A stretch of 64,000 nucleotides of DNA, taken from the NCBI GenBank assembly GCA_963682025.1, contig OY821521.1, positions 101,423,354 to 101,487,353 of the forward strand. The letters are read 5' to 3'. The position numbers and the translations under genes were made by a program. The notes beneath the pieces are model-generated. The model was not told the origin of the DNA. It was given only the letters and a program-made list of their open reading frames with translations, and did not search any database. Origin of the DNA: Cordilura impudica. Its lineage: Eukaryota > Arthropoda > Insecta > Diptera > Scathophagidae. Of the stretch, positions 32,561-43,532 are shown in pieces (the first letter of the stretch is position 1; each line of letters opens with the position of its first letter).

Positions 32561-34425
32561 TAAAAAAAAAAGTTAATGAAGTCTTAAGTGGCTGATACAC
32601 GACATCAAACTGCGTGTTTTGGTTTGATGGAGGTGATAGACGCTGTCAAACTCGCTCGTTAATATTCATTTTTAATCGGTCTTCGAAGTGTCAACACGCG
32701 GAAGAAAGAGAAAAAATAATGAAAAATAAAAAAAATTTTGTGTTACTATTGCCTTAGCAATATAGCAATTATAGTTTGTTGAAACACAAGGTCTGAATTA
32801 ATATATTTATCGTTTACTTTATTATATATATTCTTGATCCTTCTAACTACTCGGTGCCCGTCTGTCCGTCTGTCTGTTGAAATCACGCGCATTCACAAAA
32901 TAATCCATTTAGATGGGTAAAGTTATGATAATATTGATTTTAATTTTACCGAGCAGGTTGCTATTGAAAATGATTGCCCTTTTTTTTTAAACTAAGTACG
33001 GGCTCAAGTTTGAACGTATATTTGCTCTGTGACATGGCTGAAAATAAATTTGGAATCAAAACGTATTTTTTTACATTTACATTTACACCCTTATGTCCTT
33101 TTCAGGGACAGAAAATTTGAATGAAAGCGAGGTCAAAATTTGAATTGATTCTAATAAATTTTTGTATGGGTTGTCCTTGGGATGCATAAACCATTTGCAG
33201 TAAATGTCATCAAAATATCTCTATATTTGAAACCTATACCTTGTCAAAAATTTTGAAATTACAAGCAGACAGATGGACGGACAAAAACCTAATCGATTCA
33301 AATCTTCGTGCAATAATGACGTGAATGGCATATATTTTTTTTCTTAATTTTTTGGGACACAATGGCGTAATGGCATCGGTTAAAAGAAAAAATATCAAAC
33401 TACAAGTTCGGGCAGCAATCCCTTACCCTTAATGAATCAAAATATAAAAAATCATGTGATACTTTTTCATGAGTCTTAATAAATACTCTGGATGCCCCAC
33501 TGAAAATTCCAACATGGTTGTGTGCTCGTTTTTTTTTTTTTTTTTTGTAAAAGTGAACGAATGGTTTATGGATGTGAGTAAGAGTATAACCAACCATCTT
33601 AATCTCTTTACACGCATACATTATAAATGATTTTTATTTTGTTTATATTTGTATTTATAAAATAGTATAAACTCGTATCCATAACTGAACGTATAACCTG
33701 ATCGATATTGTTGAATAAAAAGCATTTGCAGCAATTACCGAATTGAAATATCATGTAAACGGAACGCCCATTCTGTTTAAAATAGAAGTTGTATTTCCGG
33801 TAAGGCTACAACTAATGAGGAAGGGCTCATGGGGCATCCGCAAAAACTTGGATATGTTATAGAAGAAAAAATAAAAAGTAACCCTTATTTGTTTAGCTAT
33901 TAAATCTCTCTTAGGGTGTTAGAAAGGTAACAAAATTTTTTTTATCAGAATTTTAAAATTTGATATATGTATGAGATACAAATTGGAAATCGTATAACAA
34001 ATAGAATATAAGACATGCACTATCATGCTTAAAAGGTCGTGTTATTTAATGGAACCCTACAAGTTTTTTTACATCTATTACTCGTAGTGCTGTTTCATTG
34101 ATACGTATTTCAGATTTTTTCGCTAGAGCGGGTGTTCATGTTTTATCCGATTGTTCCCGAAGAGATTTTATTGTTGGATGGTGGCAACTCCCTGATAAAT
34201 TTTAGACAGAATGGGTATCAATAATTTTATTTCTATGAGTACATAGCCAATGTGTACAAAATAAAATTTATTTCTAAAATGTAAGATATACTTCTTCTAA
34301 ATAAGAAGTTTTTAATATATTTTTTTTTAATGGAACATGGAATCTAATCAAAAACATCTGTTACCTGTGTATGATGAAAACAATTTTTAAAATCTTTTAG
34401 TATTTTTTTATATAAGCTGCTTGGT
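32561..34425. other. Intergenic DNA with DR2-like block
   Basis: No gene recognised. TATATATATTCTTGATCCTTC and GTCTGTCCGTCTGTCTGTTGAAATCACGC at 32822-32890 belong to the DR2-like class. A related segment with AAGCAGACAGATGGACGGAC lies near 33265. A poly(T) run at 33531-33546 is next to frames that are chance. Confidence 0.5.
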
Positions 34426-34594
34426 TGTAGTTTATTAAAACACAGTTTTATATTTTCGCCAACGTTTCGTCAAACAGTTGTTGACATCTTCAGGGCTAAT
34501 TTTTTATATTATAATACAAATATACAATAAGTAAAACAATAGAAATTTACACATTTAAAGATATTTTACCTTAAACTATTTTTCTACGTCAATT

Positions 34595-34978
34595 CTAAGG
34601 TTCTAATAAGGCGTTGTAAGCCGCGCTTATATTGTCAAAATCTTCTTTTTTGTTTACAGTTTTGCTTTGGTACATTTTGAGGCTTTCTAATGTCAATCGT
34701 TTGTTTTGTTTAGTTTCTTTATCTAATATTTTTGTTGTTGTAAAGTCAGCTGTGTGGTTTTTATCTATCATGTGTTGTGCCAAAGCTGTGTTTGGTTTCT
34801 TTTGTTTTATTGTTTTTGCATGTTCTTTTAATCTTGTTTCTAAATATCGTTTTGTTGTCCCTATGTAGATGTCGTTGCAGGTTTCGTTTTCGTTTCCATT
34901 GCACTGTATTTTGTAAATTACGTTACATCGTCTTTCTTTTTCTATTTTGCTTTTTGTATTTGAAAATACATAAGTCAT
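34595..34978 (-). pseudogene. Penelope GIY-YIG endonuclease domain
   Basis: The minus-strand frame shows V-I-Y-K-I-Q-C (the GIY-like strand), then D-I-Y-I-G-T-T-K-R-Y-L-E-T-R-L-K-E-H (the YIG motif plus catalytic Arg), then A-L-A-Q-H-M and the Cys/His positions seen in Penelope. It is shifted relative to the RT frame upstream. Confidence 0.88.
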
Positions 34979-36062
34979 TTGTTGTTTTATTTGGTTTCAG
35001 TGCTGTGTTTGTCGTTTGTCCAATGCTTGCGTGACGTGTTCGTTTGTCCGTGATGTTTTTTATATAGGCGATGCTGCTGTAATATGTGTTTTTTTCATCG
35101 GTTTCTTTTGGTTGGTTTCTATTTGTTGGTCTTATTATTTTATTTATTAATGTTTTAATTATGTTATTTGGGAAGCAGTTTTGTCTCAGGATGTGTTTAA
35201 TTTTAGTAAGGTTTGTTCTGTGGAATTCTTGGTCGCTAATTTTTAAGACTTTTTCTATTAGGTTTTTCGCGGTGTTCATAATATGGTAGCGGGGGTGGTT
35301 CGAGTGAAAGTTAATTAGTCTGCCTGATGAGTATGGTTTTGTGTGCCAATCAATCTTGAATTTTAAGTTGGTTCTATGGATTTTTGTGTCCAAAAAGTTT
35401 ATTTGTCCCTCTTCTTCTATTTCTAGAGTGAATTTTATTCTTGTGTGGTAATTGTTAAGTTCGTCGAGAATTTCGTTTTGGTCAGTTGTTTTTATTACGG
35501 CAAAGAGGTCATCAACATATTTAGTTATAAATGGTATTTTAATGTTTTTTGTCTGAAAATTTTTTAATTTTTCATCTAATAAATTGTATAAAACTATATT
35601 GGCTATTGTTGGAGAGAGCGGGTTTCCCATGGGCATGTCATACGTCTGTATATATATTTGATCTTTTTCTTTGAAGTAGTTATTGTCTTTGAGACAGAAG
35701 TTTAGCATAGTGAGGAACTGTGTTTTGTTAATAGTTGTATGTTTTTGTATCTCTGTCCATTTGTTATGATCCTTATTGCCGTATTAAGTGGAATATTTGT
35801 GAATAGGGAGACGACGTCAAATGAAACCATTATTTCGTCTGGACCTGGTTTAATTGCGCTGAGCTTGTCTTTTAGTTCTAGTGAGTTTGTTATATTATAT
35901 TTATTTGATACTAAGTTTTTTAGTATTGAACCTAAAAATTTTGACATTTGGTAACAAGGTACCTCGCATGAGGATGCGATTGGGCTTAGTGGCATGTCCG
36001 ATTTATGGATTGTAGGGAGGCCGTAGAGACGAGGGGGGTTTGCTGCTGAACAGTATCTTCTT
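34923..36062 (-). pseudogene. Penelope reverse transcriptase
   Basis: Two frames, 36062-35702 and 35708-34923, overlap at a frameshift near 35730. Motifs in order: R-L-Y-G-L-P-T-I-H-K (fingers), V-S-F-D-V-V-S-L-F-T-N-I-P (first catalytic Asp), M-G-N-P-L-S-P-T-I-A-N, the catalytic Y-V-D-D box (about 35510-35525), and I-N-F-L-D-T-K-I in the thumb. Confidence 0.9.
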
Positions 36063-36119
36063 CTTTATTTGTCTATTCGATTTTTGAATGTTAGTGACCA
36101 ATACAATTACATTTCAATA

Positions 36120-37545
36120 AATTCATAAGGTTTTTAAAATTTCAGCATAGCCGTCTCTATTTCTCGCCTCGCTTAGAAGATTTCCTACATCTCGGATACC
36201 AGTCCACGCCTGAATATTTTGAAGCCATGTTGTTTCCTTTCTGCCTCTAGTGGGTATTCCTTCAATATTTGCTCTCGTAATAACTTGTAGCATCTTATAT
36301 TTTGGGTTTCTCATAATATGGCCTAAATATGCTGCCTTTCGTCCCATTATAGTGGGGACAAGTTCTCTTACGCGGTGAACTTTTCTTAAAACTTCACTAT
36401 TCGATATAAAATGGGTCCATGGTATTTTGAGTATCCTTCGATAAATCCACATTTCGCAGGCCTCCAGTCTCTTTATGTCCACTGCTTTAATGGTCCATGC
36501 CTCCATCGCATATAGCAGGACGGACCATACATATGACTTGATAAATCTTAACTTCGTTTCAAGATTAATGTCATGGCTGGTGAAAACTTTTTTATATTTA
36601 AAAAATGCGTCTCTTGCCATTTAGATACGGTATCTTATTTCATTTGAACCATCCCATTTGTCATTCAGCGTAACGCCGAGATATTTAAAACTATGTACTC
36701 TGTCGACGTAGGAGTCTTGTATTTTTAAGCTGGTTATGTTGTGGTTATTTTTTCTGCTAATGATCATGTATTTTGTTTTTCGTATATTAATCTTCAGACC
36801 GTATGCTTCACTGTATGTCGTTAGTTTGTCCACTAGATCTTGAAGCCCCGACATACTATCAGCTAGTAAGGTAGTGTCATCAGCATATCTAATGTTGTTA
36901 AGAAATGTGCCGTTTATATATATGCCCTTTCGAACGTTGCTGATGGATTCATTAAAAATTTTTGCGGAGTAGATATTGAATAATAATAGAGACAATATAC
37001 AGCCTTGTCTGACTCCTCTGGAAATTATTATATTTTCCGTCAGCTCACCGTTGATATCTACTTGCGCTGTTTGATGCCAATACAGGCTCCTAATGTATCT
37101 AATTTCCTTGTCGTCTATACCTATGGACAAAAAAATTTCCATAATTTTATCATGTCGCACTGTACATTTCTGCATTTCAGAACAAATATCTGTATAGAAA
37201 ATAGTGCTTCGCGGGTGCCCAAACTGAGATGCGCCCATTACCTTCTCGCATTTTTCATAAATTCTGGAGTGAATTATTCTGAGGAATATTTTTAGGGCAT
37301 GGCTCATTAGGCTGATAAGCCTATAATCATTACAATATTTTGGGTGTTTTTCTTAGGAATGGTTATAAATGTTGATCTAAGCCAATCTTGTGGGTATTGA
37401 CCCGTATCATAGATGTAGTTAAACAAATCTATTAATAGTTGGATATTGTCGTCGTCTATCAACTTCAGTATTTCAGAAGGAATTTCATCAGGACCACAGG
37501 CTTTTTTGTCTCTTATAGACCTTACTGCAGAAATAATTTGGGATC
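36120..37545 (-). pseudogene. RTE-like LINE reverse transcriptase, 5'-truncated
   Basis: The minus strand from 37545 begins with C-G-P-D-E-I-P-S-E-I-L-K (fingers). A frameshift near 37335 leads to Y-R-L-I-S-L-M-S-H. Then come G-V-R-Q-G-C-I-L-S, the catalytic Y-A-D-D box (about 36880-36895) and F-K-Y-L-G-V-T-L. An in-frame TAA near 36622 is followed by V-L-L-Y-A-M-E-A-W-T and the tail A-A-Y-L-G-H-I-M-R-N, ending at 36123. The endonuclease is absent. It belongs to a different subfamily from the 175-3495 element; the tails differ clearly. Confidence 0.88.
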
Positions 37546-37837
37546 ATAAGTTTAAAGGCAAATAAGAACGAATGCGTCTTATGAAACATAACGAGAGTGA
37601 GTGGCAATGAATTGGTCGCTGTAACCATATTTTTATTATCTACTTTTATAATGATTGCTTTTAATACTTGCTTTCAATTAAACTCACAGAATTACCCGAA
37701 ATTTTTGCTTATTATCAATTGTTGACATTATTGTAATTTATATTATAATTTATAGCCATATTAATGCAATATCTAGCCGTTTTTGTTTCTTGATGTTGGT
37801 AGCTTGGATTATAATATTGTGTTTAAGACACGGGTGG
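37546..37837. other. Spacer before the Copia element
   Basis: AT-rich; nothing recognised. Confidence 0.4.
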
Positions 37838-37842
37838 AGGGT
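37838..37842. repeat. Left target duplication of Copia (AGGGT)
   Basis: AGGGT here matches AGGGT at 43528-43532 directly after the 3' LTR. Confidence 0.85.
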
Positions 37843-38014
37843 TGTGGAGAATCAATTTGTTTACATATTTATTCGTTCATACTTTTAAACTAAACACTTG
37901 TTATGTTTCTGTTTTGTAAGAACATATTCATTGAATTGTATTTTTGTTTTAAATTAATTAGAGAAAATTAAATTTTTATTCACAATTTACAACAAGTTTT
38001 CTTATTCGCTAACA
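37843..38014 (+). repeat. Copia 5' LTR (172 bp)
   Basis: It starts TGTGGAGAATCAATTTG and ends CGCTAACA (TG...CA). It shares CTTGTTATGTTTCTGTTTTGTA and the region around AATTAGAGAAAA with the 3' LTR. Confidence 0.88.
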
Positions 38015-38027
38015 GGTTATGGGCCCA
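38015..38027 (+). promoter_or_regulatory. Copia primer-binding site
   Basis: GGTTATGGGCCCA directly follows the 5' LTR. It is complementary to the internal part of initiator Met-tRNA used as primer by Copia-type elements. Confidence 0.8.
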
Positions 38028-38094
38028 AAACCATAACTATATAAATATTTTATTGACTATTAGTTCGTGGATTTATATTATTTTTTGGAGCAGC

Positions 38095-38260
38095 AAATTG
38101 GAAGGATTGGAAGGATTGACCCTGTGTAAATTCCAGATAAAGGTGGTACTACGTGCAAATAACCTTTGAAATGTTGTAAATAGTGTTCTAAAAAGCCTGG
38201 GGAAACTGGTGAGGATTTAAATAGCTGGAATTTTGCAGATGACAAATCAGGTAAGCAATG
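38095..38260 (+). pseudogene. Copia gag N-terminal remnant
   Basis: The frame has K-L-E-G near 38098, then C-K-F-Q-I-K-V-V-L-R-A-N-N-L and N-V-V-N. This matches the K-L-x-G-x-N-[WF]-x-x-W-K-F-x-[IM] opening of Copia gag (UBN2-like). It breaks off before the Tc1 remnant. Confidence 0.6.
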
Positions 38261-38290
38261 CAGATTCTTGTGTCTTTACTGGGCTATATA

Positions 38291-39325
38291 CAGTGGACGA
38301 CAAAACTCTACATGCGACCACAATTTTTGACATTTTATGAGACCAAAAGCGTTAAATAAATAAATAATGATGCAGTTTTGTTTGAAATCGATGTTTATTG
38401 ATATGCCTGAAAAAAATATTTATTTCAATGTAAAAATTATTCATGAAAAACAAGAAGCCCTGAAAAATTTTAACAGGAAAGTGCCGTTATTTATTTTTGA
38501 ATTTTCTTGTTGTGTTAAAGGAATTCAATTGAAGTTTAGGCAGATTCAATAAATATTTAATTGAAATAACGGCTTCTCGTAAAGCAATTTCAATTGATGT
38601 CCGAAATTGTGTAGTAAAGTGCAGAAGTGAAGGAAAATCTTTTGGTGAAATATCAAAGCTTTTTAATTTAAGTAAGTCTACAGTTCAGACAATATTCAGT
38701 AACTTTAAAAAGACTAGTACAGTTGAAAACAAACCGCGTGGTGGTCGCCCGAAGAAACTAAGTCTTAGAGACGTTAGCTTTATTTTAAAAGAAGTGGGCA
38801 AAGATCCAAAATTAAATGCCACAAAATTGGCCGAAGATATCGCAGCAAGATCGAAATTAATTGTACATCCAAGAACTGTACAACGATCTTTAAATAAAAT
38901 TGGTTAGCATAGCAGATCTCCTTGCAAAAACCTCTAATTAGCGAAAAAATCGCAAACTTGGCTTTCTGGAAGAAAGTTTTGTTCATTGGTGAGTCGAAAT
39001 ATAACATATTTGGAAGTGATGGGAGAGATAAAGTATGGCGATAAAAAAATACAGCGATGTATCCGAAGAACTTTGTAGCTACCATTAAGTTGGTGGAGGC
39101 AGCTTGATGGTTTGGGGTGCTGCCGCTGCTTCTGGAGTAGGAAAGTTAGTGTTTATTGAGGGTAATATGGATCGCTATCAGTACAAATACATTTTGGAAT
39201 AAAATATACACACCACCTCAAAGCCCGGACTTAAATGTTATTGAGCATGTGTGGGAGATTCTACAACGAAAAATGGCAACGAAGAATGGCAAAACATTAC
39301 GTCCGCAAAACTCGAAAATTTAGTC
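38291..39325 (+). mobile_element. Tc1-like transposon remnant
   Basis: The left end CAGTGGACGACAAAACTC follows a TA at 38289-38290, as in Tc1 elements. The transposase reads from about 38580 with a paired HTH (F-G-E-I-S-K-L-F-N-L-S-K-S-T-V-Q, then G-R-P-K-K). Next come the first-Asp region as a changed F-I-G-E-S-K-Y (usual F-S-D-E-S), G-G-S-L-M-V-W-G, and P-P-Q-S-P-D-L-N-V-I-E-H-V-W at about 39212-39255. Stops and an internal deletion before P-P-Q-S-P disable it; the middle D is lost. No right TIR was found. Confidence 0.85.
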
Positions 39326-39339
39326 GCATCGTCGCAGAC

Positions 39340-39673
39340 GCTTACAGGTACTTAAAATGGAATTTAGCATCAAAAATAACTCTGAGATCGTTTACGTCGA
39401 CAAGTCTTTTAAGAACAACGTCGCCAATAGTGTAGTTGTATAAAATTGGATTATGATAACGTGTGAAAGAAATAGTACAACATTTTTCAATATTAAAAAC
39501 AAGTTTATTTAAAACACTGCAATTAAATTAATGAAGTTATCAAATCATTTTAAATAATAGTTGCATGTGATAAATTTGAAACATCAGCAAAAACTTTCAA
39601 ATCATCCGCAAACATTAAAGGTTTACAAAACTTTAAAATAAAATAAATATTAAAAGTAGTAATGGGCCCAATG
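39340..39673 (-). pseudogene. LINE reverse transcriptase fragment, 3' part
   Basis: The minus strand from 39669 reads G-P-L-L-L-L-I-F, then (after frameshift) P-L-M-F-A-D-D-L-K-V-F (catalytic box near 39620). Farther on come S-F-T-R-Y-H-N-P-I and Y-T-I-G-D-V-V-L-K-R, and then L-R-V-I-F-D. This is a Jockey/I-type LINE. Its continuation toward the 5' side lies at 42595-42640, beyond the Transib insertion. Confidence 0.78.
39669..39673. repeat. Left target duplication of Transib (CAATG)
   Basis: CAATG here and at 42590-42594; five bases, the length made by Transib transposases. Confidence 0.85.
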
Positions 39674-42589
39674 CACAGTGGTTTCCCCCATAGGCCAAAA
39701 ATCAAAAAATTAATGTTTTTCTTCTGAGCTTTATTGCACTAAATTTATTGATAACACTCTAAATTTTATGAATCTAACATATTTTGTTGTTTTTTTTTTT
39801 GCGAGATTTAATGTTTATGTCCATAGAAAGTGAAGGTATGTTTATATTTCGTATATTGTGGTTGCATAGTCATAAAAGAAAACTTAAGTTTATCTAAAAA
39901 GTTATTCGCGATATTGTTGCAGAAGTCTCCAAAAATCCTACAAACATTAAATTCTAACTTATTTTCTACCGAATGAAATAAAAAAAGCTGCAAAAATATA
40001 AGCCCATTAAAAAATCCCTGAAGAATACTTTTTTGACCTTTTCAAAACACAAGTTTTTTAAAAACTACTTTTTCACGTAGACTTTTAGTTATTTGGCCCT
40101 CACCCACCCACAACTTCTTATACATCCAATTGTAGACTTTTTACCCCTCTTTAAATTAAAAATATTCTGGCCGATGGTTTTTGCAAATTTTCGCATAATA
40201 ATGTGCTTTACATAGTCACCCGATGAAAAATAATGAAAAATCGCATTTTGTTTCTTACTAATTCTTTTTAAGAATATAAGTAAAAAGAACTAATTTTTTT
40301 TTTTAATTGTTGTTATTTTAAATTTTATATTGCAATTTTATGGTATTTGACTTACAGTTATGAAGAAAGAGAAAACATTTTTTTTTAGAAATGAAAAGTG
40401 TCAAAACAAATGTCAAATTTTAATACTTATAATTAGTTGTTCTCGCGATAGTGTTAAAAGTTTCGAAAATATCAATATGGAAATTAAAATAGAAGGTTTA
40501 TTCTGTCAGTGCCAATTTTCTAGAATGTATGTGCTTGATATTTGGAGTTTCACAGCTGGTAATTATCATTCGAAAGAAAAAAAAATATTTAAATTATGGA
40601 GGAAAAATTGAAAGCTGAAAAAATAAAATTCGACCAGAGCACTTTAACAAAAGTTTTAAAAAGCCTTTGTAAGCGGATTGGTAAGCTTTGGAAGAAAAAT
40701 CATCGAAGCAAATTAATTATTTTGAAGGAGCATAAAAAATGGTTTGAAAGTCTTGAAATTATTCAGCTAGAAGCAAAATCCTTTGAAAAAGAACTACCTG
40801 CACAAAAGCGTTGTCGTCCTGCTAAGGAATTTTTAAAGTCTTCAGAAAGAACAAAGAGGCGTAAAATATCTAAAATAACGCAAGGTGATAATTTTTTAAC
40901 CGAAGTTTTACAAAAATGCAATTTTCCCACGACATACAATGTGGAAGATTACGAGGTTTTGGCTCTTTTCGTTGAAACAAAACTTACTAAGCGACAGTAC
41001 TTAACTATAAAAGATTTTGAGAATAAAAAAATATCGAACAATTCTTTCCCAGGCTGCAAGATCAAGTTCTTGGTGAAGCATTAGGCCCAGGAGAAAAACA
41101 TTTACCACTGATTGGAAGATGGGGATTCTATGGCAGTTCTGGTCATAGCCAATTCAAGCAGAAATCGTCGAATAGGCTTATGGATGACAAGTCCCTCTTT
41201 GTGACATCATATGTTCCGCTTCAGCTTGTCACGGAAAACAAAACTTTAATATGGAAAAGCCCGCGCCCGTCGTCCACTCGATATTGCAGGAATTTGAGGA
41301 TTCAATTCAAAAATCCAACTGTGTCAAAATGAGGAACGTTATTTTAAATCGAAAATTTTTGCACTTTCTCCCACCGAAATAAATAAAACAAAACAAAATA
41401 TACGTACAAAGCATGACATAAAACTGACCATGGTTGACAGCAAACTTTGTAACGCTTTTACGAAAACTTCATCTACAAAATGTCACATATGTGGTGCCTT
41501 GCCTACAGAAATGAATGACATTGAAAAATGCCTCGAGAAAAAAGTAGGTGAAGCTCGGTACGAATTCGGACTGTCACCACTACATGCCAACATACGATTT
41601 TTTGAATACTTCATTCACTTATCATACAAATTAGACTAAAAAAATGGAAAACCAGTTAGAACGACAAGTCAAGAGTTTTGAAGAGAAAACAATTTATTCA
41701 ACAACGATTTCGGGCCGAAATGGGACTTTTGGTAGATAGGCCAAAAGCTGGTGGTTGCGGAAACTCGAACGATGGCAACACAGCGAGGAGATTTTTTCAA
41801 AATGTTGAGCTTTCATCAAAAATAACATAAGGACATTTTGCACAGATGTGCCACAATTCTCCAAGCTATAAATTCTGGATTTGAAATTGATGCCGAAAAG
41901 TTTGAGGAATATGCTGTAGAGACACCCAGAAAACTTGTTGAGGAATATCCCTGGTACTACCTCCCTCCATCGGTACACAAAATTCTGATCCATGGAGCTG
42001 AGGTGATCAAGCATGCATTAGTGTCAATAGGGGAATTATCGGAGGAAGCAGCTGAAGCAAAAAAAGAGGATATAAAACAGTTTAGATTGCAACATACACG
42101 AAAAATATCCCGCATTGCTACAAATACAGATCTTTTAAATAGGCTGTTTTTAAGTTCAGATCCATTTATTTCTGGAGCCTGAAACCTACCAACAAAGAAA
42201 ACAAGTAGTTTAAGTCAAGGAGTTTTAAATTTGCTTAATATTTGATATATATTAATATCTTATTCTACCTTATTACCTTATATTACTTAATAATACCTTA
42301 ATTGCATTATATAACTTTGTATAACTTTTTAATTCAGTATTTTTTCAGTGTATATTTCGAATAAATTAAAATGGAATAAAAATTTACAAAAATTGTTTAA
42401 AAACAAACGAATTTTCATATTAAAATACTTTATTTAAAAAATTCTTAAAACAAATTCTTAAAACAATTAACCCTTCAAAGATCAAATGGCTACTATGGCT
42501 AAAAATTTGCAAACTTTAAGCTCTTCGGGCATGCTATGAGCTGACAAATTTTGAAGACGCTAGCTTTTTAGTTAAGGGAAACCACTGTG
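39674..42589 (+). mobile_element. Transib transposon (2,916 bp) with CACAGTG termini
   Basis: Both ends start with the same 14 bases, CACAGTGGTTTCCC, as inverted repeats. The first seven equal the recombination-signal heptamer CACAGTG used by RAG1, to which Transib transposases are related. A perfect 5-bp CAATG duplication flanks the element. The interior carries a plus-strand transposase relic with Transib-like C-terminal motifs (40596-42182). It sits inside a minus-strand LINE RT. The coding region has frameshifts and stops, so it is not autonomous. Confidence 0.85.
40596..42182 (+). pseudogene. Transib transposase relic
   Basis: The N-terminal part (40596-41084, ATG at 40596) is Lys-rich. 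A middle part (41430-41639) has the zinc-binding start C-H-I-C-G-A and L-S-P-L-H-A then I-R-F-F-E-Y. The C-terminal part (41838-42182) has P-P-S-V-H-K-I-L-I-H-G-A-E-V-I, then G-E-L-S-E-E-A-A-E-A (likely region of the catalytic Glu), then T-R-K-I-S-R and N-R-L-F-L-S-S-D-P-F, as remembered from Transib proteins. The first two catalytic Asp residues were not placed. At least four frame breaks separate the parts. Confidence 0.75.
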
Positions 42590-42640
42590 CAATGGAATAG
42601 TTGAGAACGCATTTATCTCATAACTAGAATATGATGTGCC
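42590..42640 (-). pseudogene. LINE fragment upstream of the Transib insertion
   Basis: With one CAATG kept and the Transib removed, the minus-strand frame runs through from here into the G-P-L-L-L-L-I-F block at 39669-39640. The upstream residues (A-F-S-T-I-P-L) sit where LINEs have S-G-V-P-Q-G-S-x-L-G-P-L. Confidence 0.65.
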
Positions 42641-42689
42641 AATTTTACCTTATACTTTCTATTAAAAAACATTTTTTGAAAAATATGTT

Positions 42690-43300
42690 GAAACATCAAG
42701 TATCGATTCATATAATTTCAAGTTTCCATCTCGAGAAGCAATTGGATCACTTATGTATCTCGAAACAGCAACAAGACCAGTCAGTCGCTTCATGGGATTT
42801 TTAATGGTGAACATGTTGCTGGACTAATGCGATTTTTAAATATTGAGCAGGTAATTTAATTTTCATAATCTAACAACTTATCTTTAAATTGTTACTCGGA
42901 TTCAGATTATGCCACTGATATGGAAAATAGACATTCAAGTGGTGCTTTTGTTATAATGTTATCGGAAGATCCGATTTCATGATCGTCACGAAAACTTCAG
43001 ACAATAGCACCCTCTACTACCGAAGCGGAATACATGGCAACCTGTGAATGCGTTAAGGAGCATTCACATGCGTTAAGGAGCATTCAACTTCCCATTTTAT
43101 GTTTGGATAATTAAAGTACCACAAAGCTTTTTAAGAATCCACAGTTTCACAAACGTACCAAACATATTGAGGTAAATTACCAAATTATAAAAAAAAAAAA
43201 GTTTTTCAACTCAAGAGTGTGCCAATAACAGAACAATGGGCTCACATTTTTACAAAATCGCTCTTACAGCAACAATTTAATAATATAAAGAAATAATAAA
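42690..43300 (+). pseudogene. Copia pol remnant: end of RT and RNase H
   Basis: Y-R-E-A-I-G-S-L-M-Y-L (about 42730) marks the RT/RNase H junction. Then come D-S-D-Y-A-T-D and S-S-G-A-F-V-I-M-L (about 42900-42965), S-S-R-K then T-T-E-A-E-Y-M-A (catalytic Glu/Asp region), F-H-K-R-T-K-H-I-E-V and I-F-T-K-S-L. Several stops and a short tandem GCGTTAAGGAGCATTCA duplication (43050-43087) disrupt it. Confidence 0.88.
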
Positions 43301-43342
43301 ATAATGCAAAAGGATGTCTAATTATTTAAACAAAAGTAAAAT

Positions 43343-43527
43343 TGTTGAGAATCAATTTATATACATATTCGTTAATAAATACTTTGTAATTGAACATTTG
43401 TTATGTTTCTGTTTTGTAGAAATATATTCTTCTATTTGTATTTGAGTTTTTAATCAATTAGAGAAAACAATATTTTCATACACAATTTATCTATACTATA
43501 GAAAACAAGTCTTTTTCTCTACTAACA
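43343..43527 (+). repeat. Copia 3' LTR (185 bp)
   Basis: It starts TGTTGAGAATCAATTT and ends CTACTAACA, followed by the AGGGT target duplication. It is longer and diverged from the 5' LTR. Confidence 0.88.
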
Positions 43528-43532
43528 AGGGT

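Larger units (their letters stand above)
34430..36065 (-). mobile_element. Penelope-like retroelement, 5'-truncated
   Basis: The minus strand carries RT followed by a GIY-YIG endonuclease, the defining Penelope order. The 3' region ends near 34440 with AACGTTTCGTCAAACAG and GACATCTTCAGGGC, a phrase typical of Penelope ends. The coding part is broken by frameshifts at about 35730 and 34950. The 5' end is lost at about 36065, where it abuts an RTE-like LINE. Confidence 0.9.
37843..43527 (+). mobile_element. Ty1/Copia retrotransposon with nested insertions
   Basis: The 5' LTR is 37843-38014 and the 3' LTR 43343-43527. A perfect AGGGT target duplication flanks the whole, and the primer site GGTTATGGGCCCA follows the 5' LTR. 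Only a short gag-like start (38095-38260) and the RNase H end of pol (42690-43300) remain. Protease, integrase and most of RT are gone. The gap is filled by a Tc1 remnant, a LINE fragment and a Transib element inside that LINE. The LTRs are diverged, so the insertion is old. Confidence 0.88.

Noticed and set aside
38367..38552. 61-codon frame as a gag or transposase start
   Set aside because: It lies between the Tc1 left end and the HTH part, in the usual untranslated leader of the element, with no motif.
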